NCBI RefSeq assembly: GCF_000226095.1
Contig: NC_016476.1
Location: forward strand, 2,232,001-2,296,000
DNA from: Thermothelomyces thermophilus ATCC 42464
Taxonomy: Eukaryota > Ascomycota > Sordariomycetes > Sordariales > Chaetomiaceae
Direction of reading: 5' to 3'
Length of the DNA stretch: 64,000 nucleotides
The position numbers and the translations under genes were made by a program. The notes beneath the pieces were generated by a model. The model saw only the letters and a list, made by a program, of their open reading frames with translations, was not told the DNA's origin and made no database searches. This document shows, one piece after another, positions 39,807 through 51,192 of this stretch (position 1 is its first letter; each line of letters begins with the position of its first letter).

Positions 39807-40528
39807 ATGGCGAGGACGCTAGAGAAAACGCGAAAGCAGATTGCGAAAAAGAGACATGGGAAGATTGAGGCGCTTCATGAAAAGAGCCGGGACTCGAAAC
39901 GGCTTCACCGAGCTCAAGTCCGCGATGACCGCCTCGAAAAGCTTGCCGAGGCGAGGCGCAAGAAGGACCAGCCGATTCGTTGGTGCCCCCGTTCTCATTC
40001 CGTTCGAATATATTTCTGACTGCAGAAGTTGCGCGCGCCGCCTTCTTCCAGGAGGCTGTCCGACAAAACGGCAACAAGCCTCTCGAGCTCGAGGCTATCC
40101 AGGCCAAAATCAACGAGTAAGTGTCACTTACTTTGATTGATACCTTCCAGGTTGTCGCTGCTTCACAGGATCGTGTGTTAACGAGGATCCAGGTTTGTCC
40201 ACCAACATGACGAGGAGTACGAGGAGGTCAAGAAGGTCCGCCGCCCCGGACGGCCACCAAGTACGAAAGAAGATCTGTTAAAGATGAAAATAACGGCGCT
40301 CCAGAAAGAACAACGCGACGGATTCTGTAAGTTGCTCTGTTTTCTTCTTCCGAATTGCCCAACCTAATCTGACAATCTTCAGATCTCCCGGACCTCACCT
40401 CGGAATCAAACGTACAGCTGCTTAGCAAGTTCGAAGGATCCTGGTCGTACTTGACTAGTATTGCTTGGGTGAAGATCTCGGCTGCAGGATCCATCAAGCC
40501 TTCAAAGTTTCCCCCTCAAAGTCTGTGA
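39807..40528 (+). CDS. TMA16: Translation machinery-associated protein 16
   Basis: This is a small basic nuclear protein of the Tma16 family, found with pre-60S ribosomal particles. Exons are 39807-39978, 40026-40116, 40193-40326 and 40383-40528, giving 180 residues, the normal family length. Introns are 47, 76 and 56 bp; the first has a weak GTTGGT donor, but joining there restores the conserved KKDQPIQVARAAFFQEAV sequence. The N-terminus MARTLEKTRKQIAKKRHGK is strongly basic. The conserved FVHQHDEEYEEVKKVRRPGR and the C-terminal WSYLTSIAWVK are present. An upstream in-frame ORF extension from 39588 has no family resemblance and is probably 5' UTR. Confidence 0.93.
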
Positions 40529-42016
40529 GGTGACCGGGCCAACTAGGAGGGAGCCATGCAGTCCATGTGCTCGCCACACGAACGACACGAATATGCTCCT
40601 GTGGTGACCGCTGGTCTTTCTGACGTGCAGATCGGATATGTCGCTGCGAGCAAACTGTCTGAGACATTCTGAGGCACAGTCGGACGTCCACCGTTGCGAC
40701 GGCGGGTATTCGCGCCTCTCTGTCGTACTTCCGGCGTCTTTCCTCCTCCCGGCGCCCCGGCAACACGTTCTTGGTCGCGATGCGCCCCTCACTGCGGCCG
40801 GCCGTCTCAAGCTGGAGCAGAAGCTCACTTGGAACAACCCCCGCTTCGGCCCGTCGCACGACCAACCTCGGAGCAGAAGCGTGGATCAGACATGCGGCTT
40901 CCCGGAAAGCGCCATCCGCGGGAGGGGGGGGGGGGGGGCATACTCGGGTTCTCGGGTTAAGTGCGCTTGCGTCTGCCTCGGCGGCCAACAGTGACTGTCA
41001 ACTGCTGTCGTATGACGCGGCCTCCGCAGCCTCAGGCGCCGCGGAAGGTTCGACAGATAGTTAAAGCCGGGGCGCTCCGGCACCGCAATTGGCCCGGGTG
41101 CCGGTTACACACACGGGGCAGCGGCAGGTATCCGGACGTCAGCCACGGCCCGAGCCCATCTTCACCTCTCTAAGACCGGAGCCGTGGTAACGTCGGCATC
41201 AATCTAGGCGTGCGCCCGAGTCCTCCAGAGTCCGACCAGCGAAGTTTAGTGGCGTCACATCAATAAGACGAGAAGAGACTATGTCAGCAGTTTGCTCCTT
41301 CCTGCCTTGCCTCTTTGGCCGGGTATGACATGTTACATATGTATTCGTGCCCCTTTCCGTCTTCCGCTGTTCACTCGTTGCTCTCGATGCTCGGATACGT
41401 GCACCAGGAGACACTGTGCTCCACAGACAGCCTCCATGTTGACTGCGACATCGTTCGAAGATGCTTTTCTACGCCCAGTACTCGAACACCGCGGTGCAAC
41501 CCCTCACGGACCTAGCGCACCGAGGACCTATCCGCGCGGCCGGGACGATGGGTCACGTTCCGCGGTGAACTCGACCTCCGCAACTGGACGGAATCCGGAT
41601 TGCAAGATAGCAATGGGTCGGATCGAGCATCGAGTCCAGCGGTTGTGCTCACCACCATGGACTCGAGGCCGAGTTCTGCGGCATATATTCTGTCTTCATT
41701 CTTCATCCCGCGCTTTCCATCTCTCGGCTTTCAGGGGTTTGTGGTCATTGTTATCCAACTTGGTCTTGACACTCCCGAGAAGGTTGCCACCAGATTGTGC
41801 ACTTATCACACACTCAAATACCAGCACAAACCCCCCAGCCCGCCAATTGAAGATCACGGAGATTTTACGTTGAAGCTCAGACCTCGTTAGGGTCACTGCC
41901 ACCCGACCATAGCACGACAAAGTCGTGCTTCAACTCTAGGATACACTGCGCATCAACTAGAACCCTCAAGAGAGAGGGAGAGGACCTGGGGCAAAAAGGA
42001 AGAGGTCTCGGAAAAC
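40529..42016. other. Intergenic downstream of TMA16
   Basis: No supported gene. A G15 run lies at 40,924-40,938. Several overlapping ORFs on both strands have no recognisable domains. Confidence 0.5.
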
Positions 42017-42367
42017 ATGTGCACCTACACGACACACATTCGCGTGTGCGCCCGCTGCGCTCGAGAGGACACGGTTCTCATCTCGGAGCAGCTCTGTCAA
42101 ACAGCCAAGGCGTCGGGCATCTTCGGCAGCTGCCTCGAGGGCGTGCTCTGCCAGCGCGACACCGCGGGGTACCGGTGCTGGCAGTGCAGAGATACTGCGA
42201 CTGTCGCCGTCGCCGCGGCTGTGGTTCGCTCTGGGGTCACCGTCGCGGGCGGACGGGTGGCGGGAGAAAGGAAGCGGAGGGCGACGGGGAGGATTGGGAG
42301 AATGGTAGGCGGAGCTGTTGCCGAAGGGGTGCATGCCGGCCAGGCCCGGTCCGGTTGGCTTCAGTAG
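42017..42367 (+). CDS. Small Cys-rich hypothetical protein
   Basis: This is a 116-residue intronless ORF that I cannot assign to a named family. The first 57 residues look like a compact Cys-rich module with cysteines at 2, 11, 14, 27, 39, 45, 54 and 57, including CxxC pairs at 11/14 and 54/57. It could bind zinc. It has the form of short conserved filamentous-fungal proteins that begin MC(T/I)xxxxxxxC. There is no signal peptide. The second half is Gly/Ala/Arg-rich without clear structure. The start is the first ATG of the frame. It may be a real gene, but GC-rich DNA produces long spurious ORFs, so confidence is moderate. Confidence 0.5.
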   Translation: MCTYTTHIRVCARCAREDTVLISEQLCQTAKASGIFGSCLEGVLCQRDTAGYRCWQCRDTATVAVAAAVVRSGVTVAGGRVAGERKRRATGRIGRMVGGAVAEGVHAGQARSGWLQ

Positions 42368-42997
42368 AAAATGGAGTTGAGGATGTATATATTATCGTGT
42401 TGTTCTGGCTGGCTCGGACGTTGGTGGAAGGAGATGAGAGAGTGGAGGATTGTGTGTTGGTGGTTTTGGCGTTCTGAGTTGTGTGTTTGCATCCCCCCCC
42501 CCCCCGGGGACCACTTACGAACGTGACGAAGTTATGAATGAAATACCCCGTGTGCGATCACTTTAAGCATGTTCTCCCTGGCTGACTAGTTCTCTTGGTC
42601 AACTTGCATCGTCTACGAGAATGTTGTCAGTGTTGGTTGTTCTTCAAGCGTGCTAAGTCAGGAGTACCTTATTAGTATCTCGCTAAGGTTCTTCTTAATA
42701 CGTTCGCTACCAGCAACGAGCATTGGCTGCTTATTACAGTAGTGTATCCAACGTTATCGTTATCTGCCGCAGGAGTCAACACGCTCGATTGGGCCGCAGG
42801 TTGGTGCATGGTCCGTGCACCTGATTTTTTTCTGCAGCATTGGAAGTCGCTTGTGAACTTGGGTCCCGTCCTCTCATACTCCCCCATCATCGCATTCAAT
42901 TTTCGGTAGCCGAAGCAGAACCCTTGCTTCATTATTTCCTTCCCCCCTTCCCCTCTTCCACCGTCACGGCACTCCGTCCAACAGACATACAGCCAAG
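42368..42997. other. Intergenic upstream of MAM33
   Basis: No gene seen. A C13 run lies at 42,493-42,505, and a pyrimidine-rich stretch (42,940-42,965) precedes the MAM33 start, as is common in fungal promoters. Confidence 0.55.
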
Positions 42998-43939
42998 ATG
43001 ATGTCCCTCAGGACCATTGCGCGCTCTGCGCCCAGGGCGTTGGCTCGCGCTTCTAGCACCTACTCCAGCCGCACAGCCAGCAGCTTGTTCAGAGCGCGCC
43101 CGGCGTCGTTCATCCGCCCGCAGCAAGTCTCTGCCTTCTCGACATCACTCTTCCGCAGGGCGATGGCCGGCGAGGTGGACGAGGAGGTGTCGGCCAAGCT
43201 GGCCAGCGAGATCGAGTTCGAGCAGGATGTGAAGCAGAACGAGCCGCTGCCGGCCAGCATCAAGGACTTCCTGGACAACAGCCCGTTCAAGGTTGAGGAC
43301 GTTCCCGGAAAGGAGGATGTCATTTTGACTCGGACGTTTGGTGATGAGAAGTAGGCGTCCCTTAAGTTCTGACATGGGGTTGCGTTCTGTTGTTGCTGAC
43401 CGTTCAGGATCACCGTCTCCTTCTCCATTGCCGACCTGCACAACTACGAGCCCGACATGATGGAGGACCCGGCCATGGAGGACGAGTTGGACGATATCGA
43501 GGCTGGCCGCAGCCCGCAGGAGCGCGGTGGCGCCGCCGACCTCGACCAGGAAGCCAACGAAGACCTCGAGGCCGGCTCGGACGAGGCTGCTGTTCCCTGC
43601 CGCCTCAACATCGTCATCGAGAAGCCGAACAAGGGCGCTCTCAACGTGGAGGCCCTCGCCCAGGACGGCGCCATCATCGTTGAGAACCTGTACTACTACT
43701 CGGACCCCAAGCTGGCCCACAGCACCGACCCCGCCGCCGTCCACGCCGCCCAGGACACCTACCCGGGCCCGCCCTTCGGCAGCCTGGACGAGGATCTGCA
43801 GATTCTGATGGAGCGCTACCTCGAAGAGCGCGGCATCACGCAATCGCTGGCTCTCTTTGCGCCGGACTACATGGACTACAAGGAGCAGAGGGAGTACGTC
43901 GCCTGGCTCAAGAACGTCAAGAACTTCATTGATGCTTGA
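42998..43939 (+). CDS. MAM33: Mitochondrial acidic matrix protein, MAM33/p32 family
   Basis: This protein of the p32/gC1qBP family acts as a doughnut-shaped acidic trimer in the mitochondrial matrix and is linked to mitochondrial translation and ribosome assembly. Exons are 42998-43350 and 43408-43939 with a 57 bp intron (GTAGGC donor), giving 294 residues. The first ~50 residues are Arg/Ser/Ala-rich without acids, a good mitochondrial targeting peptide. The mature part is strongly acidic. It carries the family features ITVSFSIADLHNYEPDM and the C-terminal LEERGITQSLALFAPDYMDY and WLKNVKNFI. The Gly/Ala/Glu-rich linker at about 135-170 is typical. Two adjacent ATG codons open the frame, and I take the first. 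Confidence 0.94.
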
Positions 43940-44519
43940 ACGCGGAGAAGACGGGGACGGGGACGCAGCTGGGGAGCGCTGTGCGACATGATTTGTATTA
44001 CTACTGCTTTGCCACTCTACTGGATGTCTTGATGTACGATACATATAAAGGGACAAGGTTCCTTCCTGTTTGCATGCATTTCTTGTCCGAATGAAAAAGT
44101 ATGAAAACAGTTTAATGAACGCAGACTCGGATTACTTAGTACGGGACAGGAGAGTTCGTGTTTGGGGGCCCCTCTGTCATTGGTCGGGCAGGGCCTTGAA
44201 CGGAGGACGGATCAATACAAATACATACTGCAGTAATAATGGCCGGATTCGACCAGCCGATGTGTGTCTAGTGTATAGGCTCTCAGCCTTAATGCCACTG
44301 CATCTTCGTCGAGAACCACCATTGGCCACCAAGTTACGGATTACAGGATTACTCTTTCCAGCTGCCAGCGCTGTTGATAAGATACTCTCAAGCACGGTAT
44401 CCTTATTAACGCCTCAGTTTATTTAAAATTTCCTTGTACTGCAAGTATACATACATTGAGCTTTTATATGACCTGGAATATGCACATCTGATCAGCACGG
44501 AGCCTTGCTATCCCGCCCC
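43940..44519. other. MAM33 downstream region
   Basis: This is the MAM33 3' UTR followed by spacer; nothing else is recognised. Confidence 0.5.
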
Positions 44520-44935
44520 CCTCCTCCCTTCGGTGCAGGAAGTGCCGGTCAGATGGCTCGAAAGGGCTCTGCCGCGGTTATGGCAGCGGTTGGCTTTGCT
44601 GGTCCCGTTCATTCCCGCATGGGTCGCCTCGTTCGCCGTCCTCCTGACGCTCAGCAAAGGCGCTGCCACCGACGCCTCGGGAACTGCCATCCGCCATGTC
44701 GACTGCATCGATACCCTGTGGAAGCGCGACAATGAGTGCGGCCTCGACGGCGTCGACTGCCGGCCCTTCTCCAACACCTCGTTCGCCCTTCGCTGCCCGG
44801 CCGACTGCGCCAGCGTCCGCCTGCTCAATCCGCGCCACGTCGGGAACCAGGACGTCAACTTCCGCCCCCCTGGTCATTGGCGGCGGTGCTGGGAGCCCCT
44901 ATCGTGGCGATGTCCTCCGGAGACAGGTAACTGTC
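44520..44935 (+). pseudogene. Fragment of an LCCL-domain membrane protein gene
   Basis: The frame from about 44,540 encodes a hydrophobic membrane segment (LALLVPFIPAWVASFAVLL). It is followed by an LCCL-like region with NECGLDGVDC, LRCPADCASVRLLNPRHVG and, in the next frame, PLVIGGGAGSPYRGD. This is the arrangement of fungal multi-span LCCL-domain proteins. The reading frame changes at a run of six C at 44,865-44,870. Downstream of YRGD the conserved remainder of the domain and the other membrane spans are missing, and no start or upstream exon is recognised. I call it a truncated relic. The frame change alone could be a homopolymer error in the assembly, but the missing C-terminal half could not. 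Confidence 0.6.
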
Positions 44936-46024
44936 CGGCGGAAGAGCCAGCTGAGGGTGCGTCAAGAGCTCGTTCATGGGTTCAGTTCCATCCGGTCAAC
45001 GGCGGAAAGCGTCAGAGACTCCATTACCAGGATGGCTGACCGCAGCTCGACGCCGTCGGCGAGGAGAGTCAAGGCTCGGCCGATACCCGAAGGTGTTAGT
45101 TCGGTCGGGCAGTGTTTGGTTCGTCACACACGTACAAAAGGAAGTTCGTTGTATTGACCGTCGGACTGGACCAAGGCATGTTGAACGTGTGATTTTGCTA
45201 GCAGACCGTCAAGTATTGTTCTTGGTTCTCGTCCAGCCATTACAGAGCCAAGTGTTCTCTGCATATATGGGGCCCAAGCATGGAGAAAAAAGAAAGTATG
45301 GTCCTCTGGGCTGTTCTCCTGCCACCAACCCTTATATCACGAGGAGTACTCTGCATATCTCTTTGTTGAGCTGGACAAGATGTCCTGCCAAGGCACTTAG
45401 CCTCTCAACTGAGCATCTGGCTGTACTGTACATGTACACACATACCTGCAGCTACCACAGCATTTCAGCGAACAATTGGTGACAGCTGCAGCCTACTCCA
45501 ACACAAGCAGGAGCCCCCTACCCCGGTCGTCCTTTCTCATCTCGTAGACTCTGCGAAGCAACAAGGAAGGAGTAACGACGATGTATTCCTCTCGCATTTG
45601 AAACATTGCACCCACTTGCCACTGGCAAATTATTAAAATCTCCAGCTCCAACGTATGCGCCACCTCGACTCTCCACTGGCGCAGGTCAGTGTGCTGGCCA
45701 CCGTATCGAGCAAGAGTTTACTTCGGGATTCCGACAATGACCGGAGGCCTGGATAAAAGGGAACACTTGGAGAACACTGTTGCCGGTAAGAAGCGAGTAT
45801 TAATCCTACAGTGACCGAGACCCTCACGAAGTGTGTCGACACGCTCACTCGCTCTATCTGCGCAATCGTGATGCACCGTCCCTTCTATCCCCTGTGCAAT
45901 GGCCACACTGTCACTGTCAAAACGGCGACAGCCATGCTGATCATGGATTCGCCAATCTTTTTTGCCTGGCAAACGCACCATCGAGAAATCTCCTACTTAA
46001 CCGCAAAAAAAGGAGACAATCGCC
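44936..46024. other. Intergenic region
   Basis: No supported gene. The first ~150 bases may be further relic of the LCCL gene. Confidence 0.45.
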
Positions 46025-46442
46025 ATGACCATCTACATCGGCAACGTTCCCAGCTACACCCTGTCAGGCTTGTCGGGGGGTGCGTCTGTACGGCGGTAGT
46101 GTGCTGACGGAGCAGTGCTTGAGAGAGGGGCAACTCATTGGTATTGGCCATAACCACGACGAACATCACGACCACGACACCATTAAATTCTACGACTTCA
46201 GTACCTCGAAGTGTTCCGAGCCTGGCGGGCACACCTCCCAGGAACCCCGGCTTGCTTTCGTCGATTGCGTAAACGTCAACGGCGCTGAACATGCTGCTGC
46301 AGCCAACAGGAGCACCTCCTGTAATGGTGCGGCTCTGGCAGTGGTGTGGGCCTTGATTGGTGCTCTGCCCGAGCATGTAATCACAGCTGCAACATCTCCT
46401 TCTGTCGTAGTGTCTTGGGGGTGCTCCGTTCGATTTCGATGA
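46025..46442 (+). pseudogene. Possible broken small gene, unrecognised
   Basis: An ATG at 46025 opens a frame (MTIYIGNVPSYTLSGLSG) that runs into a run of six G near 46,075-46,080. After that point the adjacent frame stays open to 46,442 with protein-like content, including a His/Asp-rich stretch (HNHDEHHDHD) and KFYDFSTSKCSEPGG. I do not recognise a family. It could be a relic, a homopolymer error in a real gene, or chance. Confidence 0.25.
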
Positions 46443-47371
46443 CTGGAAAGCACGGAACCTGAACGACCCTTCTTGATTCTATCGACAAGATTCTTGTCGG
46501 TCTCGAAAAGTTTGCTTAGGGCGATCTCATGGGCCAAGTTCGCTTACCTTGTATCTCGCTCCGATCTCGGGCTCGCGTGGACGAGGTCGGGTCCCGGACG
46601 CGGGTTGCGGATGCCGGAGCAGAGTGAGCGGTTTTCCACAAACACCAGCTTCGCATTGGCCGAGGTGACATCACACAGACCCGTAATTAGCCGGGGCGCA
46701 CGAATCTTCCCGTCTACTACGTATGTACTACAGCACGGATGCGCTCTGAGTCGACGAGCAGTCTAGACGGGTGGTCGCTATAGTAGATTGCAATAGCGCG
46801 TTGCTTGGGGTGGTGGCATCAAGAAGATAAGCGGCCTGTGAGAATTGGGTGTCGTCATTGGGTTGTGGTCAGCCCCTCCTTTTCCCTCGTTTAAAGCCAT
46901 CGTTGGCAGCGATCTCTTGGCTTCCGTGAGGGGTTGATCATCCAATAGAAGCAATCTGGACGCAAGTGAGAGGGGGCCGTGGGGTTCACCGTCTGCCTTT
47001 CTTTTAGCCGCTTGGAACCGCGATATGAGAGGGTTTAAGAGGAGCTGCTCCACCAACGTTCACTCTGTGCCCTCCTCTCCTCTCCTCTCCTCTTCAAAGC
47101 GTTGTAAAACTGCCGCCATTCCGCGACTCGAGACCGTCTTCTATCACCAGCTCCGCAAGGAATCAGCTCACAAGTGGCGTGCGCTCACACTCCTCCTCCC
47201 CTATTCCATCCCTCCCTTCCCCCCTGAATCACTGTCTAACCACAACACAGTCTGACCTACCCCGTCCGGTACATACATACATGATGCCGTTCTGCTCCAG
47301 AGACAAAGAAGCCATGGCGGCCTTTCAATGGTGTTTTATCCCGCAATGATCAGGCGTATCATCATCTTCAG
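46443..47371. other. Promoter and leader region of THI4
   Basis: No gene seen. It contains CCTCT repeats near 47,070-47,095 and GTACATACATACATG near 47,270. The transcription start of THI4 should lie in its last few hundred bases. Confidence 0.5.
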
Positions 47372-47383
47372 GTAACTATCTGA

Positions 47384-47491
47384 ATGCATGAGCCGGTGCC
47401 AATCCGGTTGCTGTCAGGCGTCTTCCGTCCCAAGCCTCTCCTCTGCAAGGCTCAGACCGCGAGAAGGCCTCGACAGCGCCGGAGCGGCTGA
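47384..47491 (+). other. Upstream ORF inside the THI4 leader intron (35 codons)
   Basis: ATG at 47,384 opens 35 codons ending in a TGA at 47,489-47,491 that is part of the conserved CTGAGA core of the aptamer. It would be present in mRNA only if the intron is retained or the downstream donor is used. In that case it should lower THI4 translation. Confidence 0.5.
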
Positions 47492-47540
47492 GATTATACG
47501 GCGTAACTTGATCTGGATAATACCAGCGAAAGGATCATGC
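47386..47540 (+). promoter_or_regulatory. TPP riboswitch (THI element)
   Basis: The conserved eukaryotic TPP aptamer is plain. It shows GGTGCC (47,395-47,400), CTGAGATTATACGG (47,488-47,501) and TTGATCTGGATAATACCAGC, then GAAAGGATCATGC, ending at 47,540. The terminal stem P1 pairs GCATGA (47,386-47,391) with TCATGC (47,535-47,540). The variable P3 arm between the halves is long, about 85 nt, as in other fungal copies. It lies wholly inside the 5' UTR intron of THI4, the known fungal arrangement for splicing control by thiamine pyrophosphate. Confidence 0.95.
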
Positions 47541-47638
47541 TTCTTGTCTTCCCCCCACTTCCCTCGTGTTAGCAGGTGTCCTAACTCTCCCAGCTTAAGA
47601 AGCAAAACGTCCGGATCGAACAAACAACAATCACAGCC

Positions 47639-48909
<1,271 letters not shown>

Positions 48910-49316
48910 GACAGTTGGACTATCTCGGCAAAAAAATAAAAAGGAGGACGAGGGTTAAGTGATCAGTTGCACACACACACACACAAGCGAGGCCTCGCCT
49001 CTGCCGTTGGCTTACCGTTTGCTGGGGAAGGAGGTCGTCAAGGGAACGGCAGGAGGAACGTTTAGGACGCTCATTTGACCCTACTGCTGCCATCAATCAA
49101 AGTCTCGTTTGTTGCTCTTGAAGTCTTTTGACAGATCGAAAAGAAGTGATGATTGTGAGCGGCCTGGTTTCTCCCGTATAACAACAGAACCGAAAAAACC
49201 AAATGTCTATCGAGGAGGCAACACGTCTATCCAACCTTTTTTTTTGTTGTTTTTGTTGTTCTTCTTCCTCCACGTCTTGCTCGGGTCCCGCCCGCCCTTT
49301 CCAACCCTTTCTTCTC
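48910..49316. other. Convergent intergenic region
   Basis: Short spacer with the 3' UTRs of THI4 and of the decarboxylase; an (AC)n tract lies at about 48,969-48,984. Confidence 0.6.
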
Positions 49317-51192
49317 TCACCCGACAACCTCCCTCGCTACGTGTTCCAACGCCTTCATCAATCCCTCGACGGTCCCCGTCAGCGTCTGCGCGTTAACCAC
49401 CACCCGGAAGAAGCTGCCCTTCTCCCCCGGAGCGTAGTCGACCATGTAGCCCCGGGCGACGAGCGCGCGGGCCATGCGGCGGGTGCGGGCCGTGTTGACG
49501 GCCGGGTCCTCGGCGAGCCGGCCGCCGGGCGCGTGGTAGAAGCACACCTGCAGGCAGGGGGGCGGGTTCGCCGACAGGAGGACGAAGTCTGGGTGGCGCG
49601 CGACCAGGTCGGCCAGGTGCGCCGCCACCGCGAACGCCCCGTCCACCTGCCGCGCGAACCCGGCCGCGCCGTGGTACACCCAGCTGAGGGCCAGCTTGAG
49701 ACTGTCGGCGCGCCGGCCACACTGTAGCGTCAGGTCCGCCAAGTCCCAGACCTCTTCTTCTTCTTCTTTTTGTTCTCGTTCCTGTTCTGAAGGGGTAGTC
49801 GTCCCGTTGGGAGCGGCGGTGCCGTTTACTCCGTTCGTGGTGGGCCCTCCCGCCGCCGCCGCAGGCGACGAGCGCGAAGTGTCTTCTTCCTCCTGCCCCG
49901 GACCGTGGAAGAGATAGGCGGCGGGAAGGGTATTTGCGCGGTGGAAGACGGCCATGTCCGGACCGAGGAGGAAGGAGCAGGTCACGGGCACGTTCATCAT
50001 CTTGTGCGGGTTGACGGTGAGGGAGTTGGCGAGGTGGGAGCCGGCGAGCTTGTGGCGGTGAGTCGGGGAGAAGATGGCGGGGCCGCCCCAGCTCGCGTCG
50101 ATGTGCAGCCAGAGGTTGAACTCGGCGCAAACTGCGGCGATCTCCGGGAAGGGGTCGTAGGAGCCTAGCACGGTCGTGCCGGCGGTGGCATTGACGTAGA
50201 GGGGCGTTTTGCCCTCCGCCTTGGCGCGCTCGACGAGGGTGCGCAGCGCCGACGGGTCCATCCGGCCCTCGCCATCGACAGGGACGGTCCAGACGGCGGA
50301 GGAGCCTAGGCCGCAGGTTACGGCCGCCTTCTCGACCGAGTAGTGGCCGTGGACGCTGGTGAAGAGGACGAAAGGGCTCGGGCCGCCGCTGTTTCCCCGA
50401 GTCTTGCATTCCGGATAGAGTGTGTTGCGGGCGATGACGACGGACGTCAGGTTCGAGGCACTACCTCCTTGGCAGGTCACACCCCCCGCACGCGGGCCGG
50501 TGAAACCAAAGAGGTTTGCCAGGGACCTGGCCGTGTGCTTCTCAATCACCGTCAGGGCGGGCGATACCTGGTAAACATGCACCTTTGACCGGTTAGTGGG
50601 CTTGCCGCAGACTGGGGTTGATGTGCTCAGGGACGGCTCCCTTTCCGAGCGAGCGAGACCTACATTTGTGTTCAGCGCTCCCAGGAGAAGCTCAGAAGCG
50701 ACGCCAACCTTAGCATGCCTCAGTTAGCCTCACCCTCACCATGTCACCCGTAGCAGCAAGGTGGTTTGGTCGGGTTACACCTACCGGATTGGTGCTGGCA
50801 TACAGCTTGTCCATGAACCCCTGGTCCCACGTGTTGACGCTGTACTTGAGAACATCCCTCATGGTCTGGAGCAGCCCTTCTTCGCCGAGGCCCTCGCCTT
50901 TGGGTAGATTCAAGGCCAGCTCCTTGACCAGGTCCTCGGGTCTCCGAGTCTTGACGAGGGCATTCTGCACAACACCCTGGCTGTCTGGAAGCAACTCCCC
51001 CGCCGCCCGGGACGGGACCGCTTCATCGGCTTCCCGGACAAAGGGGACGATCAGGGCTTTCACGGCATCGATGAGCTGCCGTCGTATCAACACTCAACAC
51101 TGTCCTCGATAATGAAGCCGGGGAGGTCGGGAACCTACATGGTCGAGCTCATCCGCCCGGTTCAAGGGCTTGTCCCCTTGCGTCCCAGCCAT
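49317..51192 (-). CDS. PLP-dependent group II amino-acid decarboxylase
   Basis: This is a fold-type I PLP enzyme of the glutamate/cysteine-sulfinate/aromatic-amino-acid decarboxylase group. The substrate cannot be decided from sequence by eye. Exons are 51192-51139, 51075-50785, 50708-50664 and 50582-49317, giving 551 residues. The third exon is only 45 nt (VGVASELLLGALNTN). Introns are 63, 76 and 81 bp. Seen are the N-terminal FMDKLYASTNPVG, TCQGGSASNL, the PLP-pyridine Asp in HIDASWGG (about 292) and the Schiff-base Lys in NPHKMMNVP (about 324). Between about 355 and 405 there is a Ser/Ala/Gly/Thr- and Glu-rich insertion not expected in the catalytic fold. The GTG at 50582 is an internal Val, not a start. 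Confidence 0.9.

Larger units (their letters stand above)
47372..47593 (+). promoter_or_regulatory. THI4 5' UTR intron carrying the riboswitch
   Basis: The donor CAG|GTAACT is at 47,372; a CTAAC branch site (47,581-47,585) and the acceptor CCCAG end at 47,593, 46 bp before the THI4 start. A second GTAACT donor-like hexamer lies inside the aptamer at 47,503. In Neurospora thiamine genes TPP controls which 5' splice site of such a leader intron is used. That the same happens here is inference. Confidence 0.75.

Noticed and set aside
40494-41064. ORFs on both strands after TMA16
   Set aside because: They include the TMA16 3' end and a G15 run; no family resemblance.
49379-50409. 338-residue opposite-frame ORF
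   Set aside because: Shadow frame of the GC-rich decarboxylase gene.
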